Position numbers and translations under genes: made by a program. This document shows, in pieces, positions 9,237 to 18,384 of a stretch of 56,406 nt of DNA. Under the pieces are notes generated by a model. That model worked only from the letters and a program-made list of their open reading frames with translations. It did not search any database and had not been told where the DNA came from. Every line of letters starts with the position of its first letter. Position 1 is the first letter of the stretch. The stretch spans positions 1 to 56,406 of the forward strand of contig JAIUOP010000019.1 of NCBI GenBank assembly GCA_020161815.1, in the 5' to 3' direction. The DNA comes from Actinomycetota bacterium. Its GTDB lineage: Bacteria > Actinomycetota > Actinomycetes > Actinomycetales > Dermatophilaceae.

Positions 9237-11015
9237 ATGCGCATGTCGTCCCTGTTCCTGCGAACCCTTCGCGAGAACCCCGCGGACGCCGAGGTCCCGA
9301 GCCACCAGCTGCTCGTGCGCGCGGGCTACATCCGGCGGGTCTCGCCGGGCATCTACACCTGGCTGCCGCTCGGCCTGAAGGTGCTCCGGCGCGTCGAGGA
9401 GATCGTGCGCGAGGAGATGGATGCCATCGGCGCGCAGGAGCTGCTCTTCCCGGCCCTCCTCCCGAGGGAGCCCTACGAGGCCACCGGTCGATGGACTGAG
9501 TACGGCCCCAACGTCTTTCGGCTCAAGGACCGCAAGGAGGGCGACTACCTCCTGGGTCCCACCCACGAGGAGATGTTCACCCTCGCGGTCAAGGACATGT
9601 ACTCCTCGTACAAGGACCTGCCGGTCAGCCTCTACCAGATCCAGACGAAGTACCGCGACGAGGCTCGTCCCCGCGCCGGCATCCTCCGGGGCCGCGAGTT
9701 CGTCATGAAGGACTCCTACTCCTTCGACATCGACGAGGCCGGCCTCGACAAGAGCTACCAGCTCCACCGGGACGCCTACGTCCGGATCTTCGACCGGCTC
9801 GGCTTCCACTACGTCATCGTCCAGGCGATGGCCGGGGCGATGGGTGGCAGCAAGTCCGAGGAGTTCCTGGCCACCGCCGACAACGGCGAGGACACCTATG
9901 TTCGGTGCCCGAACTGTGCGTATGCCGCGAACGTCGAGGCCGTGCAGGTCGCCGCCCCCGAGGTCACCGACGCCGCCACGGCCCCGCCGGCGCACGACGA
10001 GGCCACCCCCGATGCGGCCACGATCGCCACCCTCGTCGACCGGCTCAACGAGCTGGTCCCCGGCACCTCGCCGCACGGTGGCCCGTGGGCCGCGACCGAC
10101 ACCCTCAAGACGGTCGTGGTCATGCTTGTCCACCCCGACGGCACCCGCGAGCCGCTGGCCATGGGCATCCCCGGCGACCGGGAGGTCGACGAGAAGCGAC
10201 TCGGCGCCCAGGTCGACCCGGCCCGCGTGGAGGCCTTCGAGGAGAAGGACTTCGCTGCCTACCCCACCCTCGTCAAGGGCTACATGGGGCCGCGAGCCCT
10301 GGGTTCGGCCAGTGCCTCCGGCATCCGCTTCCTCGTCGACCCCCGCGTCGTCGACGGCACCCGCTGGGTCGCCGGTGGCAACGCCCCGGGCGTGCACACC
10401 GTCGACCTCGTCGCCGGTCGGGACTTCGTCGCCGACGGCGTCATCGAGGCGGCCGAGGTGCGTCCGGGGGACCCGTGCCCGTCGTGCGGCACCGGCCTGG
10501 AGGCCGCCCGCGGCATCGAGATGGGCCACATCTTCCAGCTCGGCACCAAGTACGCCGAGGCGCTAGACCTCAAGGTGCTCGACGAGTCCGGCAAGCTGCG
10601 CACGGTGATCATGGGTTCCTACGGTGTCGGCGTCTCGCGCGCCGTCGCCTGCATCGCCGAGGGGAACCACGACGAGCTCGGCCTGCTGTGGCCGCGCAAC
10701 ATCAGCCCCGCCGACGTCCACCTCGTGGCGACCGGCAAGGACCGCACCCGTGCCCCCCAGGTCTTCGAGACCGCCGAGGTGCTCACCCGTGAGCTCGAGG
10801 CCGCCGGCCTGACGGTGCTCCTCGACGACCGCGAGAAGGTCAGCCCCGGAGTGAAGTTCAAGGACTCCGAGCTCATCGGCGTGCCCACAATCGTGGTCGT
10901 CGGCAAGTCCCTCGAGAACGGCGTGATCGAGATCAAGGACCGTCGCAGCGGCGAGCGGCGCGAGGTCCCGGTGGCCGAGGCCGTCGCCGAGCTCGTGGCC
11001 GAGGTGCGTGGCTGA
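9237..11015 (+). CDS. proS: Prolyl-tRNA synthetase (bacterial type with editing domain)
   Basis: Charges tRNA-Pro with proline. The 592-residue class II enzyme has the N-terminal [25 protein letters not shown] (motif 1 region), motif 2 around [19 protein letters not shown], an inserted Ala-Pro editing domain (about 225-400), motif 3 [11 protein letters not shown] and a C-terminal anticodon-binding domain. ATG 9243 (and GTG 9231) are alternative starts; the family N-terminus ([11 protein letters not shown]) fits 9237 or 9243. Divergent from the ROK gene. TATCCT at 9183-9188 is a possible -10. Confidence 0.97.
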   Translation: MRMSSLFLRTLRENPADAEVPSHQLLVRAGYIRRVSPGIYTWLPLGLKVLRRVEEIVREEMDAIGAQELLFPALLPREPYEATGRWTEYGPNVFRLKDRKEGDYLLGPTHEEMFTLAVKDMYSSYKDLPVSLYQIQTKYRDEARPRAGILRGREFVMKDSYSFDIDEAGLDKSYQLHRDAYVRIFDRLGFHYVIVQAMAGAMGGSKSEEFLATADNGEDTYVRCPNCAYAANVEAVQVAAPEVTDAATAPPAHDEATPDAATIATLVDRLNELVPGTSPHGGPWAATDTLKTVVVMLVHPDGTREPLAMGIPGDREVDEKRLGAQVDPARVEAFEEKDFAAYPTLVKGYMGPRALGSASASGIRFLVDPRVVDGTRWVAGGNAPGVHTVDLVAGRDFVADGVIEAAEVRPGDPCPSCGTGLEAARGIEMGHIFQLGTKYAEALDLKVLDESGKLRTVIMGSYGVGVSRAVACIAEGNHDELGLLWPRNISPADVHLVATGKDRTRAPQVFETAEVLTRELEAAGLTVLLDDREKVSPGVKFKDSELIGVPTIVVVGKSLENGVIEIKDRRSGERREVPVAEAVAELVAEVRG

Positions 11016-11814
11016 CATCGCGGCCGCGCAGGGGGAGCAGGCACCCGGGCACCCGCCGGTCCGCCGGCCGCTGCATGCCGTGATCTTCGACTGGGGTGGC
11101 ACCCTCACCCCGTGGCACGACGTCGACCTGCCCGAGCAGTGGCGCGTCTTCGCCCGGGAGATCCATGGGGTCCCGGTCACCTCGGACGCCGTGTCCGAGG
11201 CCGACCTGGACCACGCGCACGAGCTCGCCGACCGGATCCTCGCCGCCGAGGGGCAGGCCTGGGCGCGCGGTCGGACCGAGCACTCGAGCGCCGACCTCGC
11301 CGCGATCCTCGAGGCCGCGGGCGTCGACCCGACCCATGAGCGGCACTTCCTCGCCCTGGCCGCCTACCGCCGCTTCTGGGAGCCCCACACCCACACCGAC
11401 CCTCAGGTGCGGCCACTCTGGGAGGGCCTGAGGGCCCGGGGGCTCAAGGTCGGCGTCCTCTCCAACACCATCTGGTCCCGGGACTACCACCGTGAGGTCT
11501 TTGCCCGCGACGGCGTGCTCGACCTCATCGACGGCGACGTCTACTCCAGCGAGATCCCCCATGTGAAGCCCCACCCGGAGGCCTTCCGCGCGGCCTGCCG
11601 CGTCCTCGACGTCGACCCACGCCACACGGCATACGTCGGTGACCGCATCTTCGAGGACGTTCACGGGCCGCACCAGGTGGGCATGCGGGCCATCTGGATC
11701 CCGCACTCGGACATCCCCGTCGACCAGCGGGTGGACGTCACGGCCATCCCCGACGCCACCGTGCACGAGCTGATCGAGATCCTGGCCGTCGTGGACGGCT
11801 GGCTCGGGAGGTGA
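11008..11814 (+). CDS. HAD-family hydrolase
   Basis: A 268-residue haloacid-dehalogenase-like hydrolase. Motif I is IFDWGGTLT, motif II LSNT, motif III with Lys in HVKPHPEAF, and motif [12 protein letters not shown]. The second motif-I aspartate (DxD), the usual general acid of HAD phosphatases, is Gly (DWGGT), which also occurs in some phosphonatase-like members, so simple phosphatase activity is uncertain. GTG 11008 overlaps the proS stop by 8 bp and the stop overlaps the next gene by 4 bp, so the three genes are translationally coupled. Confidence 0.88.
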   Translation: MADIAAAQGEQAPGHPPVRRPLHAVIFDWGGTLTPWHDVDLPEQWRVFAREIHGVPVTSDAVSEADLDHAHELADRILAAEGQAWARGRTEHSSADLAAILEAAGVDPTHERHFLALAAYRRFWEPHTHTDPQVRPLWEGLRARGLKVGVLSNTIWSRDYHREVFARDGVLDLIDGDVYSSEIPHVKPHPEAFRAACRVLDVDPRHTAYVGDRIFEDVHGPHQVGMRAIWIPHSDIPVDQRVDVTAIPDATVHELIEILAVVDGWLGR

Positions 11815-12599
11815 GTGCCCTCGCGGACCCCACGCCAACGCTCATCGCGGTGGTCGCGGTCGCCGGCTTCGTCGCCGGCTGGGTCGACGCCGTCGTGGGG
11901 GGCGGCGGGCTGATCCAGCTGCCCGCCCTCCTGCTGGCCTTCCCCGGCGCGGCACCGGCGCAGTTGCTCGCGACGAACAAGCTGGGCTCGATTGCCGGCA
12001 CGACGACCGCCTCCATCACCTACTACCGACGGGTGCGCCCGGACCTGCGCACGGCGCTCCCGATGGCCGCCCTGGCCTACCTCGGTGCGGTCGGGGGAGC
12101 CTTCATCGGCCTGCACATCCCCAAGAGTGCGTTCAACCCGATCATCCTCGTCCTGCTCGTCGCTGTCGGTGCCTACACCGTCCTCAAGCCCTCGCTCGGG
12201 ACGGCGACCGCCCTGCGCTGGGACGGTGCGCGGCACACGGCGGCGGCCGCCGGCATCGGCTTCGTCATCGGGGTCTACGACGGCGCCCTCGGCCCTGGGA
12301 CGGGCTCGTTCATGGTCTTCGCCCTCGTGGGGCTGCTCGGCTACGCCTTCCTCCAGGCGTCGGCCAAGGCCAAGATCGCCAACCTCGCGACCAACCTCGG
12401 CGCGCTCACCGTCTTCGCCCCCGGTGGGCACGTGCTGTGGCAGGTCGGCCTGGTCCTCGCCGCCGCCAACCTGCTCGGCGGGTACGCCGGGGCCCGCACC
12501 GCGGTGCGACTGGGATCGCGCTTCGTGCGCTGGGTCTTCATCGCCATCGTGAGCGCATTCACGATCCGGATCGGCGGGACCCTGCTCGGGCTCTGGTAG
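11811..12599 (+). CDS. TSUP (TauE/SafE) family membrane exporter
   Basis: A 262-residue membrane protein with about seven to eight hydrophobic helices and the two internally related TSUP halves: GFVAGWVDAVVGGGGLIQLPALL near the start and GVYDGALGPGTGSFMVFAL in the middle. TauE/SafE proteins export sulfite, sulfoacetate or related organosulfur anions; the substrate here is unknown. GTG 11811 overlaps the HAD stop (GTGA). It ends 4 bp before the convergent amylosucrase gene, with no obvious terminator between them. Confidence 0.9.
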   Translation: MSALADPTPTLIAVVAVAGFVAGWVDAVVGGGGLIQLPALLLAFPGAAPAQLLATNKLGSIAGTTTASITYYRRVRPDLRTALPMAALAYLGAVGGAFIGLHIPKSAFNPIILVLLVAVGAYTVLKPSLGTATALRWDGARHTAAAAGIGFVIGVYDGALGPGTGSFMVFALVGLLGYAFLQASAKAKIANLATNLGALTVFAPGGHVLWQVGLVLAAANLLGGYAGARTAVRLGSRFVRWVFIAIVSAFTIRIGGTLLGLW

Positions 12600-12603
12600 C
12601 CGG

Positions 12604-14544
12604 TCAGGGAGTGGTCAGCCAGCGCACGGCATACGGCTCGAGGACGATGTTGCCGCCGGCGTCCCACTCCAGGGCCGCCCCGCTGAGGTGGTCGACGGAC
12701 TCCGCGACCCCGTACTCGTGGGCCCGGTGCCCGGGCCAGGTCCGGCGCTGGGCGGTGACATTGTGCAGCCCGACGAAGCGACCGATCGGGTGGTCGCGGA
12801 CCGTGACGAGGATCCCCGGGTCGTCGACGGGGCCGATGTGGGTCTCGACACCCGCATGGAGGTGGGGCAACGCGGCGCGCGCCTCCCCGAGGTGGACCAG
12901 GTCGGTGAACACGCGGTGCGCCACCGTGCCCGGCGTGTGGCGCTCGGCGGCCCGGGCCCGGTCCAGGCGGGGTCGGTGGGCCCAGCGGTTGTCCTCCTCG
13001 TGGCCGGGCTCGTCGGCCCAGTGGGGGTCATTGGGTTGGCCGAGCTCGTCGCCGGACCAGATGACCGGCACCCCGCCCCAGCCGTAGATCAGGGCATGGG
13101 CCAGGCGCAGGGCATCAGCGGTCAGCGCGATCGCCGCGGTGTCGCCGGACTCCTCGGCCGCCTCGAGCCCGATGAGGGAGGCGGCGGCCCCGCTCGTGCG
13201 CCGGTCGTCGGTCGCCGGGTTGTACTGGAAGACCAGGCCCCGGCCCGGGGACCCGGGGAACTCGCCGGCATACCACCGGGCGAGGAAGGACCGGTGGGCG
13301 TGACCGCCCAGGCCGACGGCGGCGGCGTCCTCGTCCATGATCGCCCAGCCGATGTCGTCGTGGCAGCGGACGTAGGTCAGCCAGGTGGCCGCGAGCGGCT
13401 TCGGGGGCAGGTTGCCGAGGGCATGCGCGGCGAGCCGGACGTCTCGGGCGGCGAGCATCGACCAGATCTGCACCATGAGGCTGTTGTGATAGGCGAGGTC
13501 GCTCACCTTGCCGGTGTGCACGCCCGTGCCGAGGTAGGGCAGCAGCTTGGTCGGCGCGACGATGGCCTCGGCCTTGAAGGCCACGCTGGGGCAGACGATC
13601 CGGGTCAGCGCCTTGAGCACCTGCGTGATCGAGTGCACCTCCGGCTCGCCCTGGCAGTCGGTGCCCATCCGCTTCCACATGAAGGCGATCGCGTCGAGGC
13701 GCAGCACGTCGACGCCCCGGTTCGCCAGCTCGAGGATGATCTGTGCGTACTCGACGAGGACCTCGGGATTGGCCCAGTTGACGTCCCACTGCCACTCGTT
13801 GAAGGTCGTCCAGACCCACCCGTCGAGCTCGTCGTCCCAGGTGAAGTTGCCGGGGGCGAAGTCGGGGAAGACCTCGGGCAGCGTGCGCTCGTAGGCGTCG
13901 GGGAGCTGCCGGTCGGGGAAGACGTGGAAGTACTCCCGGTATGCCGGGTCGCCGGCTCGCGCTCGCACCGCCCAGTCGTGCTCTCGCGCAACGTGGTTGA
14001 GAACGAGGTCCAGGGTCAGACTGATCCCCGCCTCGTGCAGCTCGGTCGCGAGCTCGGCCAGGTCGTCCATCGTCCCGAGGTCGGGCCGGACCGAGCGGTA
14101 GTCGGCCACGGCATACCCGCCGTCGTTGTCGCCGTCACGGGGGCGCAGCAGCGGCATGAGGTGGAGGTAGCGCACCCCGAGCTCGCGGAGGTAGGGGATC
14201 TGGTCGACGAGGCCGGCGAGGTTGCCGGCGAAGCGTTCGGTGTAGGCGGCGTAGCCCACCATCGAGGGATCCTGCAGCCAGTGCGGAGCCAGCATCCGCT
14301 CGAGGTCACGGCTGTGCAGCCCCGGCGAGCGGGCGGCATACGCCTCCTCGGCGAGGTCGACGAGACGCTCTCCGAGGGCCGGGGCCCGCTCCGGACCGTA
14401 GAGGTCCACCAGGCCCTCGAGGAGGTCGGGCCACCATCGCACGAGCCGTGCGCGGAACATCTCGGCGGTCGGTCCGCCGCCGTCGACGGCGAGCCGGGAC
14501 CCGGCGGCGGCCGGGGGAGTGGGGCGAGGAGGAGGCGGCGTCAC
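12604..14544 (-). CDS. Amylosucrase (GH13_4 glucansucrase)
   Basis: Probably transfers glucose from sucrose to alpha-1,4-glucan, releasing fructose. The 646-residue protein has the GH13 core with region II VLRLDAIAFMWKRMGT (nucleophile Asp), region III FKAEAIV (acid/base Glu) and region IV RCHDDIGW. The stretch YFHVFPDRQLPDAYERTLPEVFPDFAPGNFTW-type sequence between regions I and II is characteristic of amylosucrases. No signal peptide, so cytoplasmic. GTG 14544 follows a -10 box by 6 nt; ATG 14562 is a possible longer start. No sucrose transporter is adjacent. Confidence 0.88.
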   Translation of the reverse strand: MTPPPPRPTPPAAAGSRLAVDGGGPTAEMFRARLVRWWPDLLEGLVDLYGPERAPALGERLVDLAEEAYAARSPGLHSRDLERMLAPHWLQDPSMVGYAAYTERFAGNLAGLVDQIPYLRELGVRYLHLMPLLRPRDGDNDGGYAVADYRSVRPDLGTMDDLAELATELHEAGISLTLDLVLNHVAREHDWAVRARAGDPAYREYFHVFPDRQLPDAYERTLPEVFPDFAPGNFTWDDELDGWVWTTFNEWQWDVNWANPEVLVEYAQIILELANRGVDVLRLDAIAFMWKRMGTDCQGEPEVHSITQVLKALTRIVCPSVAFKAEAIVAPTKLLPYLGTGVHTGKVSDLAYHNSLMVQIWSMLAARDVRLAAHALGNLPPKPLAATWLTYVRCHDDIGWAIMDEDAAAVGLGGHAHRSFLARWYAGEFPGSPGRGLVFQYNPATDDRRTSGAAASLIGLEAAEESGDTAAIALTADALRLAHALIYGWGGVPVIWSGDELGQPNDPHWADEPGHEEDNRWAHRPRLDRARAAERHTPGTVAHRVFTDLVHLGEARAALPHLHAGVETHIGPVDDPGILVTVRDHPIGRFVGLHNVTAQRRTWPGHRAHEYGVAESVDHLSGAALEWDAGGNIVLEPYAVRWLTTP

Positions 14545-14550
14545 GAGTGC

Positions 14551-14579
14551 ATTGTGGCGCATCGGTGAAACCGCTTCAG
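14551..14579 (-). promoter_or_regulatory. Amylosucrase promoter with LacI-type operator
   Basis: Minus strand -10 CACAAT (14556-14551) is 6 nt from GTG 14544, with a -35-like CTGAAG 17 bp upstream (14579-14574). The near-perfect 13-bp palindrome TGAAACCGCTTCA (14566-14578) resembles LacI-family operators and overlaps the -35, consistent with sugar-responsive repression. Confidence 0.55.
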
Positions 14580-14623
14580 CAGGGATCGCCGAATCGGCTC
14601 ACGGACGACCCAGATGCCCTTCA

Positions 14624-14642
14624 CAGGTGAGGCATAGCCAGC
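14624..14642 (+). promoter_or_regulatory. Weak DtxR/IdeR iron-box-like sequence
   Basis: CAGGTGAGGCATAGCCAGC has partial dyad symmetry and an AGGTGAGGC half-site like actinobacterial iron boxes (TTAGGTTAGSCTAACCTAA), but matches only about 10-11 of 19 positions. It lies 19 bp before the ferric-reductase-like gene, where iron control would make sense. Confidence 0.25.
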
Positions 14643-14660
14643 CTCGGGAGAGTCATCGGC

Positions 14661-16100
14661 ATGACGACGGTCCTGCACCCCCCGACCACTCCGACCCGGA
14701 GCGCCGGGCTCGACTCCGCGCCCGTGCGTCGGCCCCGCCGACCTCGCCTGCGGCCGGTGTCACGGTGGTGGCGCGATGCCTCCGGCGCGGCCCTGTGGGG
14801 CCTTCTGCTCGCCGTCACCGCGCTGTGGGTCACCGGTGGCGGGGTCGGCGAGCTCGCCACCCTCGGTGGGGCACTGACCTCGCTCGGGCGCCTGACCGGC
14901 CTGGTGTCCTCGGCGCTGCTGCTGGTGCAGGTCTTCATCATGGCGCGCGTGCCGCGGGTCGAGCAGGCCTGGGGCCAGGACGAGCTGGTCCGCACCCACC
15001 GGCTCGTCGGCTTCACCTCGTTCAACCTCATGGTCGCCCACATCGTCCTCATCACCCTGGGCTATGCCGCCGGCACGAGCGCCGGCCTCTGGGGCACCGT
15101 GGTCGACCTCGTCGTGAACTACCCGGGCATGCTGCTCGCCGTGGCCGGCACGGTCGCCCTCGTCATGGTCGTCGTCACCTCGGTGAAAAAGGCGCGGGCC
15201 AGGCTGCGCTACGAGTCGTGGCACCTGATCCACCTCTACGGCTACCTCGGCGCCGGCCTGGCCCTGCCGCACCAGCTGTGGACCGGCGCGGACTTCCTCT
15301 CCAGCCCGGTCGCCACGGCCTTCTGGTGGACCCTGTATGCCGTGTGCGCCGGCTCCGTCGTCGCCTTCCGCGTGCTGCTCCCGCTCTGGCGGTCGCTGCG
15401 TGCCCCGATCCGCGTCCTCGACGTCCGCCATGACGCAGCGGACGTCACCACGGTCACCGTGGGTGGCCGTGGCGTGAAGCGGCTCGCGGTGCGCGGCGGC
15501 CAGTTCTTCAACTGGCGCTTCCTCGACGGCCCCGGGTGGACCCGGGCCAACCCCTACTCCCTGTCGGCGGCCCCCGACGGCTCGACCCTGCGCATCACCG
15601 CGGCCCACGTCGGCGAGGGGTCGGCGCGACTGGCCACGCTGCGGCCGGGCACCCGGGTCCTCCTCGAGGGTCCCTACGGTCGGCTCCACGCCGACGCCCG
15701 GCGCACGGACAAGGTGCTCCTCATGGGCTCGGGCATCGGCATCACCCCGATGCGCGCCATCCTCGAGGACCTCCCCGCGGGGGTCGATGTCACCGTCGTC
15801 CACCGGGTCCGGGACCGGGGGAGCGCCGTGCTGGCCGCCGAGCTGTCGGCGCTGGCCCGGGTGCGCGGCGCCCGCTACGTCCTCGTCGAGGGGCCTCGGG
15901 TGCGGGAGCGCGCCTCGTGGCTCCCGGCCCAGGCCGCCGACCTCACCGACGCCCAGGCTCTTTGCCAGCTCGTGCCGGATCTCGCCGAGCGCGATGTCTA
16001 CGTCTGCGGCTCACCCGGGTGGATGGACGCCGTCCTGGCTGCGGCCAGGGGCGGGGGTGTCCCGGCCGAGCAGCTCCACGCCGAACGCTTCAGCTACTGA
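14661..16100 (+). CDS. Ferric-reductase-like transmembrane flavoprotein (ferredoxin reductase family)
   Basis: A 479-residue membrane oxidoreductase. About residues 45-245 form a six-helix ferric-reductase-like heme domain with paired histidines (HRLVGFTSFN, MVAHIVL, WHLIHLYGY, LPHQLW). Residues 260-479 are an FAD/NAD-binding reductase module with NPYSLSAAP (FAD), GSGIGITPMRAIL (pyridine nucleotide) and a C-terminal CGSPGWM...ERFSY. It would carry electrons from NAD(P)H across the membrane. The next two genes encode an extracytoplasmic FMN-binding protein and its flavin transferase, so the likely acceptor is that flavoprotein. A GGGAG site precedes ATG 14661. Confidence 0.92.
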   Translation: MTTVLHPPTTPTRSAGLDSAPVRRPRRPRLRPVSRWWRDASGAALWGLLLAVTALWVTGGGVGELATLGGALTSLGRLTGLVSSALLLVQVFIMARVPRVEQAWGQDELVRTHRLVGFTSFNLMVAHIVLITLGYAAGTSAGLWGTVVDLVVNYPGMLLAVAGTVALVMVVVTSVKKARARLRYESWHLIHLYGYLGAGLALPHQLWTGADFLSSPVATAFWWTLYAVCAGSVVAFRVLLPLWRSLRAPIRVLDVRHDAADVTTVTVGGRGVKRLAVRGGQFFNWRFLDGPGWTRANPYSLSAAPDGSTLRITAAHVGEGSARLATLRPGTRVLLEGPYGRLHADARRTDKVLLMGSGIGITPMRAILEDLPAGVDVTVVHRVRDRGSAVLAAELSALARVRGARYVLVEGPRVRERASWLPAQAADLTDAQALCQLVPDLAERDVYVCGSPGWMDAVLAAARGGGVPAEQLHAERFSY

Positions 16101-16168
16101 GCCCCACCGAACCCGCCCCCACGAGACCGACCTCGACACCGACCCGCTTCAGGCAAGGACACCCGGAC

Positions 16169-16699
16169 ATGCGACGTATCACCTACTGGCTGCTCAGCAC
16201 CGTGAGCGCCCTCGTGCTGCTCTTCAGCTACCACACCTCCACGAGCGCCAAGGCGGCCACCAGCATCTCGACGCCGGCCGCGCAGGCCGACACCGACACC
16301 ACGGCCACCGCCAGCGGCACCAGTGGCACGGGGAGCGCGTCGGGCGCGACGAGCGACACGAGTGCGTCCTCGACCGCCACGACGCCCTCCACCACCACGA
16401 CGCCCTCGACCACCACGGCAGCCGCCACGATCTACGACGGTGACGTCATCTCGACGAGGTACGGCAACGTCCAGGTCCAGATCACCGTCGAGAACGGCAA
16501 GATCACCAAGTCGATCGTCCTGCAGGTGCCGTGGAGCAATGGCAAGGACCAGCAGATCAACAGCCGCGCCGTCCCGACCCTGAACAGCGAGGCGGTCGCG
16601 AGCCAGAGCTCCTCGATCGACATGGTCTCGGGCGCGACCTACACCTCCGAGGGCTACATCCAGTCGCTGCAGTCCGCGATCGACCAGGCACACCTGTGA
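16169..16699 (+). CDS. Exported FMN-binding domain protein
   Basis: A 176-residue protein with an N-terminal membrane anchor or signal peptide (about 7-30), a long Ser/Thr/Ala low-complexity linker (about 31-92) and a C-terminal FMN-binding domain. The motif DMVSGATYTSEGY contains the SGAT threonine that ApbE enzymes modify with FMN through a phosphoester bond. Known biology: such domains act as extracytoplasmic electron carriers (as in NqrC and RnfG). Context: it lies between the transmembrane reductase and the ApbE gene, with a 4-bp overlap to the latter. Confidence 0.92.
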   Translation: MRRITYWLLSTVSALVLLFSYHTSTSAKAATSISTPAAQADTDTTATASGTSGTGSASGATSDTSASSTATTPSTTTTPSTTTAAATIYDGDVISTRYGNVQVQITVENGKITKSIVLQVPWSNGKDQQINSRAVPTLNSEAVASQSSSIDMVSGATYTSEGYIQSLQSAIDQAHL

Positions 16700-17487
16700 T
16701 CACCGCCGAGATCCCGGTCCGCCGCCACACGCAGCCCGGCGCCCTGCCCGTGCTCGGCCGCAAGGCCTTCGTCGAGCAGGTCATGGGCCTGCCCATCTCG
16801 ATCCACGTCCGGGCCACCGAGCCGACGAGCCCCGACATCGCGGCCGCGGCCGACCGTGCCTTCGCCCACCTGAGGTTGGCCGACCGGATCTTCTCGACGT
16901 GGCGGTCCGACTCCGACCTGCTGCGGCTCCAGCACGGCGAGCTCGCCGTCGACGACGCCCACCCGTGGCTCGCCGAGGTGGTCGAGTTGTGCCTCGAGGC
17001 CGAGGAGCGCACGGACGGTCTCTTCCGCGCGTGGCGGTCCCGGGAGTCAGGCCGACCGGTCTTCGACCCGACCGGCCTGGTCAAGGGGTGGGCCGTCGTC
17101 GGCGCCGCCGCCCACCTCGAGACGGTGCCGGACATCGCGTGGTGCCTGGGTGCCGGTGGCGACATCGCGGTCGGGGTCGGTCGCGGCATGCACGACGTGG
17201 ACCCGGTGTGGCGGATCGGCATCGAGGACCCGCGTGACCGTCGTCAGGTGACCGACGTGGTCACCCTCTCCCGCGGTGGCATCGCCACCTCCGGAGCCGC
17301 GGCACGGGGAGCCCACGTGAGCGACCCGCGCACGGGCCGGGGCATCGATCGGGCGGGGTCCGTGACGGTCACCGGCCCCGACCTGATGTGGGCCGACGTC
17401 TGGGCGACCGCTGCCTGGGTGGACCCCACCGAGGCCGCGCGGCTCCTCGCCTCGCGCGACCCCGCCTTCCGCCTGCTCACCCACTGA
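16696..17487 (+). CDS. apbE: FAD:protein FMN transferase (ApbE)
   Basis: A 263-residue ApbE-family enzyme that attaches FMN from FAD to threonine of SGAT-type motifs, here presumably in the protein encoded just upstream. Visible family features are FDPTGLVKGWAV, LGAGGDIAVG and the C-terminal GGIATSGAAARGAHVSDPRTG followed by SVTVTGPDLMWADVWATAAWV. There is no clear signal peptide, so it may act in the cytoplasm or be missing export features. GTG 16696 overlaps the upstream stop (GTGA), so expression is coupled. Confidence 0.93.
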   Translation: MITAEIPVRRHTQPGALPVLGRKAFVEQVMGLPISIHVRATEPTSPDIAAAADRAFAHLRLADRIFSTWRSDSDLLRLQHGELAVDDAHPWLAEVVELCLEAEERTDGLFRAWRSRESGRPVFDPTGLVKGWAVVGAAAHLETVPDIAWCLGAGGDIAVGVGRGMHDVDPVWRIGIEDPRDRRQVTDVVTLSRGGIATSGAAARGAHVSDPRTGRGIDRAGSVTVTGPDLMWADVWATAAWVDPTEAARLLASRDPAFRLLTH

Positions 17488-17526
17488 CCCGGGCGAGTCC
17501 GCGTGCGGGAGTGGGAGGCTGTGCCC

Positions 17527-18384
17527 ATGGGTCGCCACCGCTTCAGCCAGGTCGATGTCTTCTCCTCCGTCCCGCTGATGGGCAATGCGCTGGCGGTCAT
17601 CCACGACGCCGACGACCTCAGCGAGCGCACCATGGCCGCGATGGCCCGCTGGACCAATCTGTCGGAGACGACCTTCCTGTGCCGCCCGACCGACCCTCGC
17701 GCCGACTACCGGGTGCGCATCTTCACCAAGGGCGGTGAGCTGCCCTTCGCCGGCCACCCGACTTTGGGCAGCGCCCACGCCTGGCTGGCGGCCGGGGGCT
17801 CACCCGCGCGCCAGGACGTCGTCGTGCAGGAGTGCGGTGCGGGTCTCGTGCCGGTGCGGCACGCAGGGCGACTGGCCTTCGCCGCACCGCCCTTGAGGCG
17901 CTCCGGTCCGGTCGACGCAGAGCTGCGCGCCCGCGTCCTTCGCGTCAACGGCCTCGACCCCGAGGACGTCGTCGACATGGCCTGGGTCGACAACGGGCCC
18001 GGCTGGATCGGTGTCGAATTGCGTTCCGCGGAAGCCGTGCTCGCTGCGACGGCCGACGCCGCGGCATACGACGGGTTGAAGGTGACGCTCATCGGTCCGT
18101 ATGCCGCCGACGTCGCCTCCCAGCGCGGCACGGACGTGGAGGTGCGCGCCTTCTATGCGGACGGGCGCGACTTCTCCGAGGACCCCGTGACCGGCTCGGC
18201 CAATGCCGGACTCGCGCAATGGCTCATCGGTGCCGGTCGGCTGCCCGAGCGGTACATCGCCGGCCAGGGGCAGGTCATCGACCGCGACGGTCGCATCCAC
18301 GTCGAGCGCATCGGCGCGGACACCTGGGTGGGTGGGGACGTCTGCACCCTCGTCTCGGGCCACCTGGACCTGCCGGACGCCTGA
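17527..18384 (+). CDS. PhzF-family isomerase
   Basis: A 285-residue PhzF/diaminopimelate-epimerase-fold protein. Motifs: VDVFSSVPLMGNALAV at the N-terminus with the conserved GN, TKGGELPFAGHPTLGSAHAWL and SEDPVTGSANAGLAQWL. These match the PhzF family, of which most members have unknown substrates. I chose ATG 17527, which gives the family N-terminus and has GGGAGG about 8 nt upstream, over an earlier GTG at 17503. The next gene starts one base into this stop. Confidence 0.92.
   Translation: MGRHRFSQVDVFSSVPLMGNALAVIHDADDLSERTMAAMARWTNLSETTFLCRPTDPRADYRVRIFTKGGELPFAGHPTLGSAHAWLAAGGSPARQDVVVQECGAGLVPVRHAGRLAFAAPPLRRSGPVDAELRARVLRVNGLDPEDVVDMAWVDNGPGWIGVELRSAEAVLAATADAAAYDGLKVTLIGPYAADVASQRGTDVEVRAFYADGRDFSEDPVTGSANAGLAQWLIGAGRLPERYIAGQGQVIDRDGRIHVERIGADTWVGGDVCTLVSGHLDLPDA

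Noticed and set aside
16300..16435. Possible microsatellite or phase-variable repeat in the FMN-binding gene
   Set aside because: The Ser/Thr/Ala linker is low-complexity but has no exact short tandem units likely to slip.
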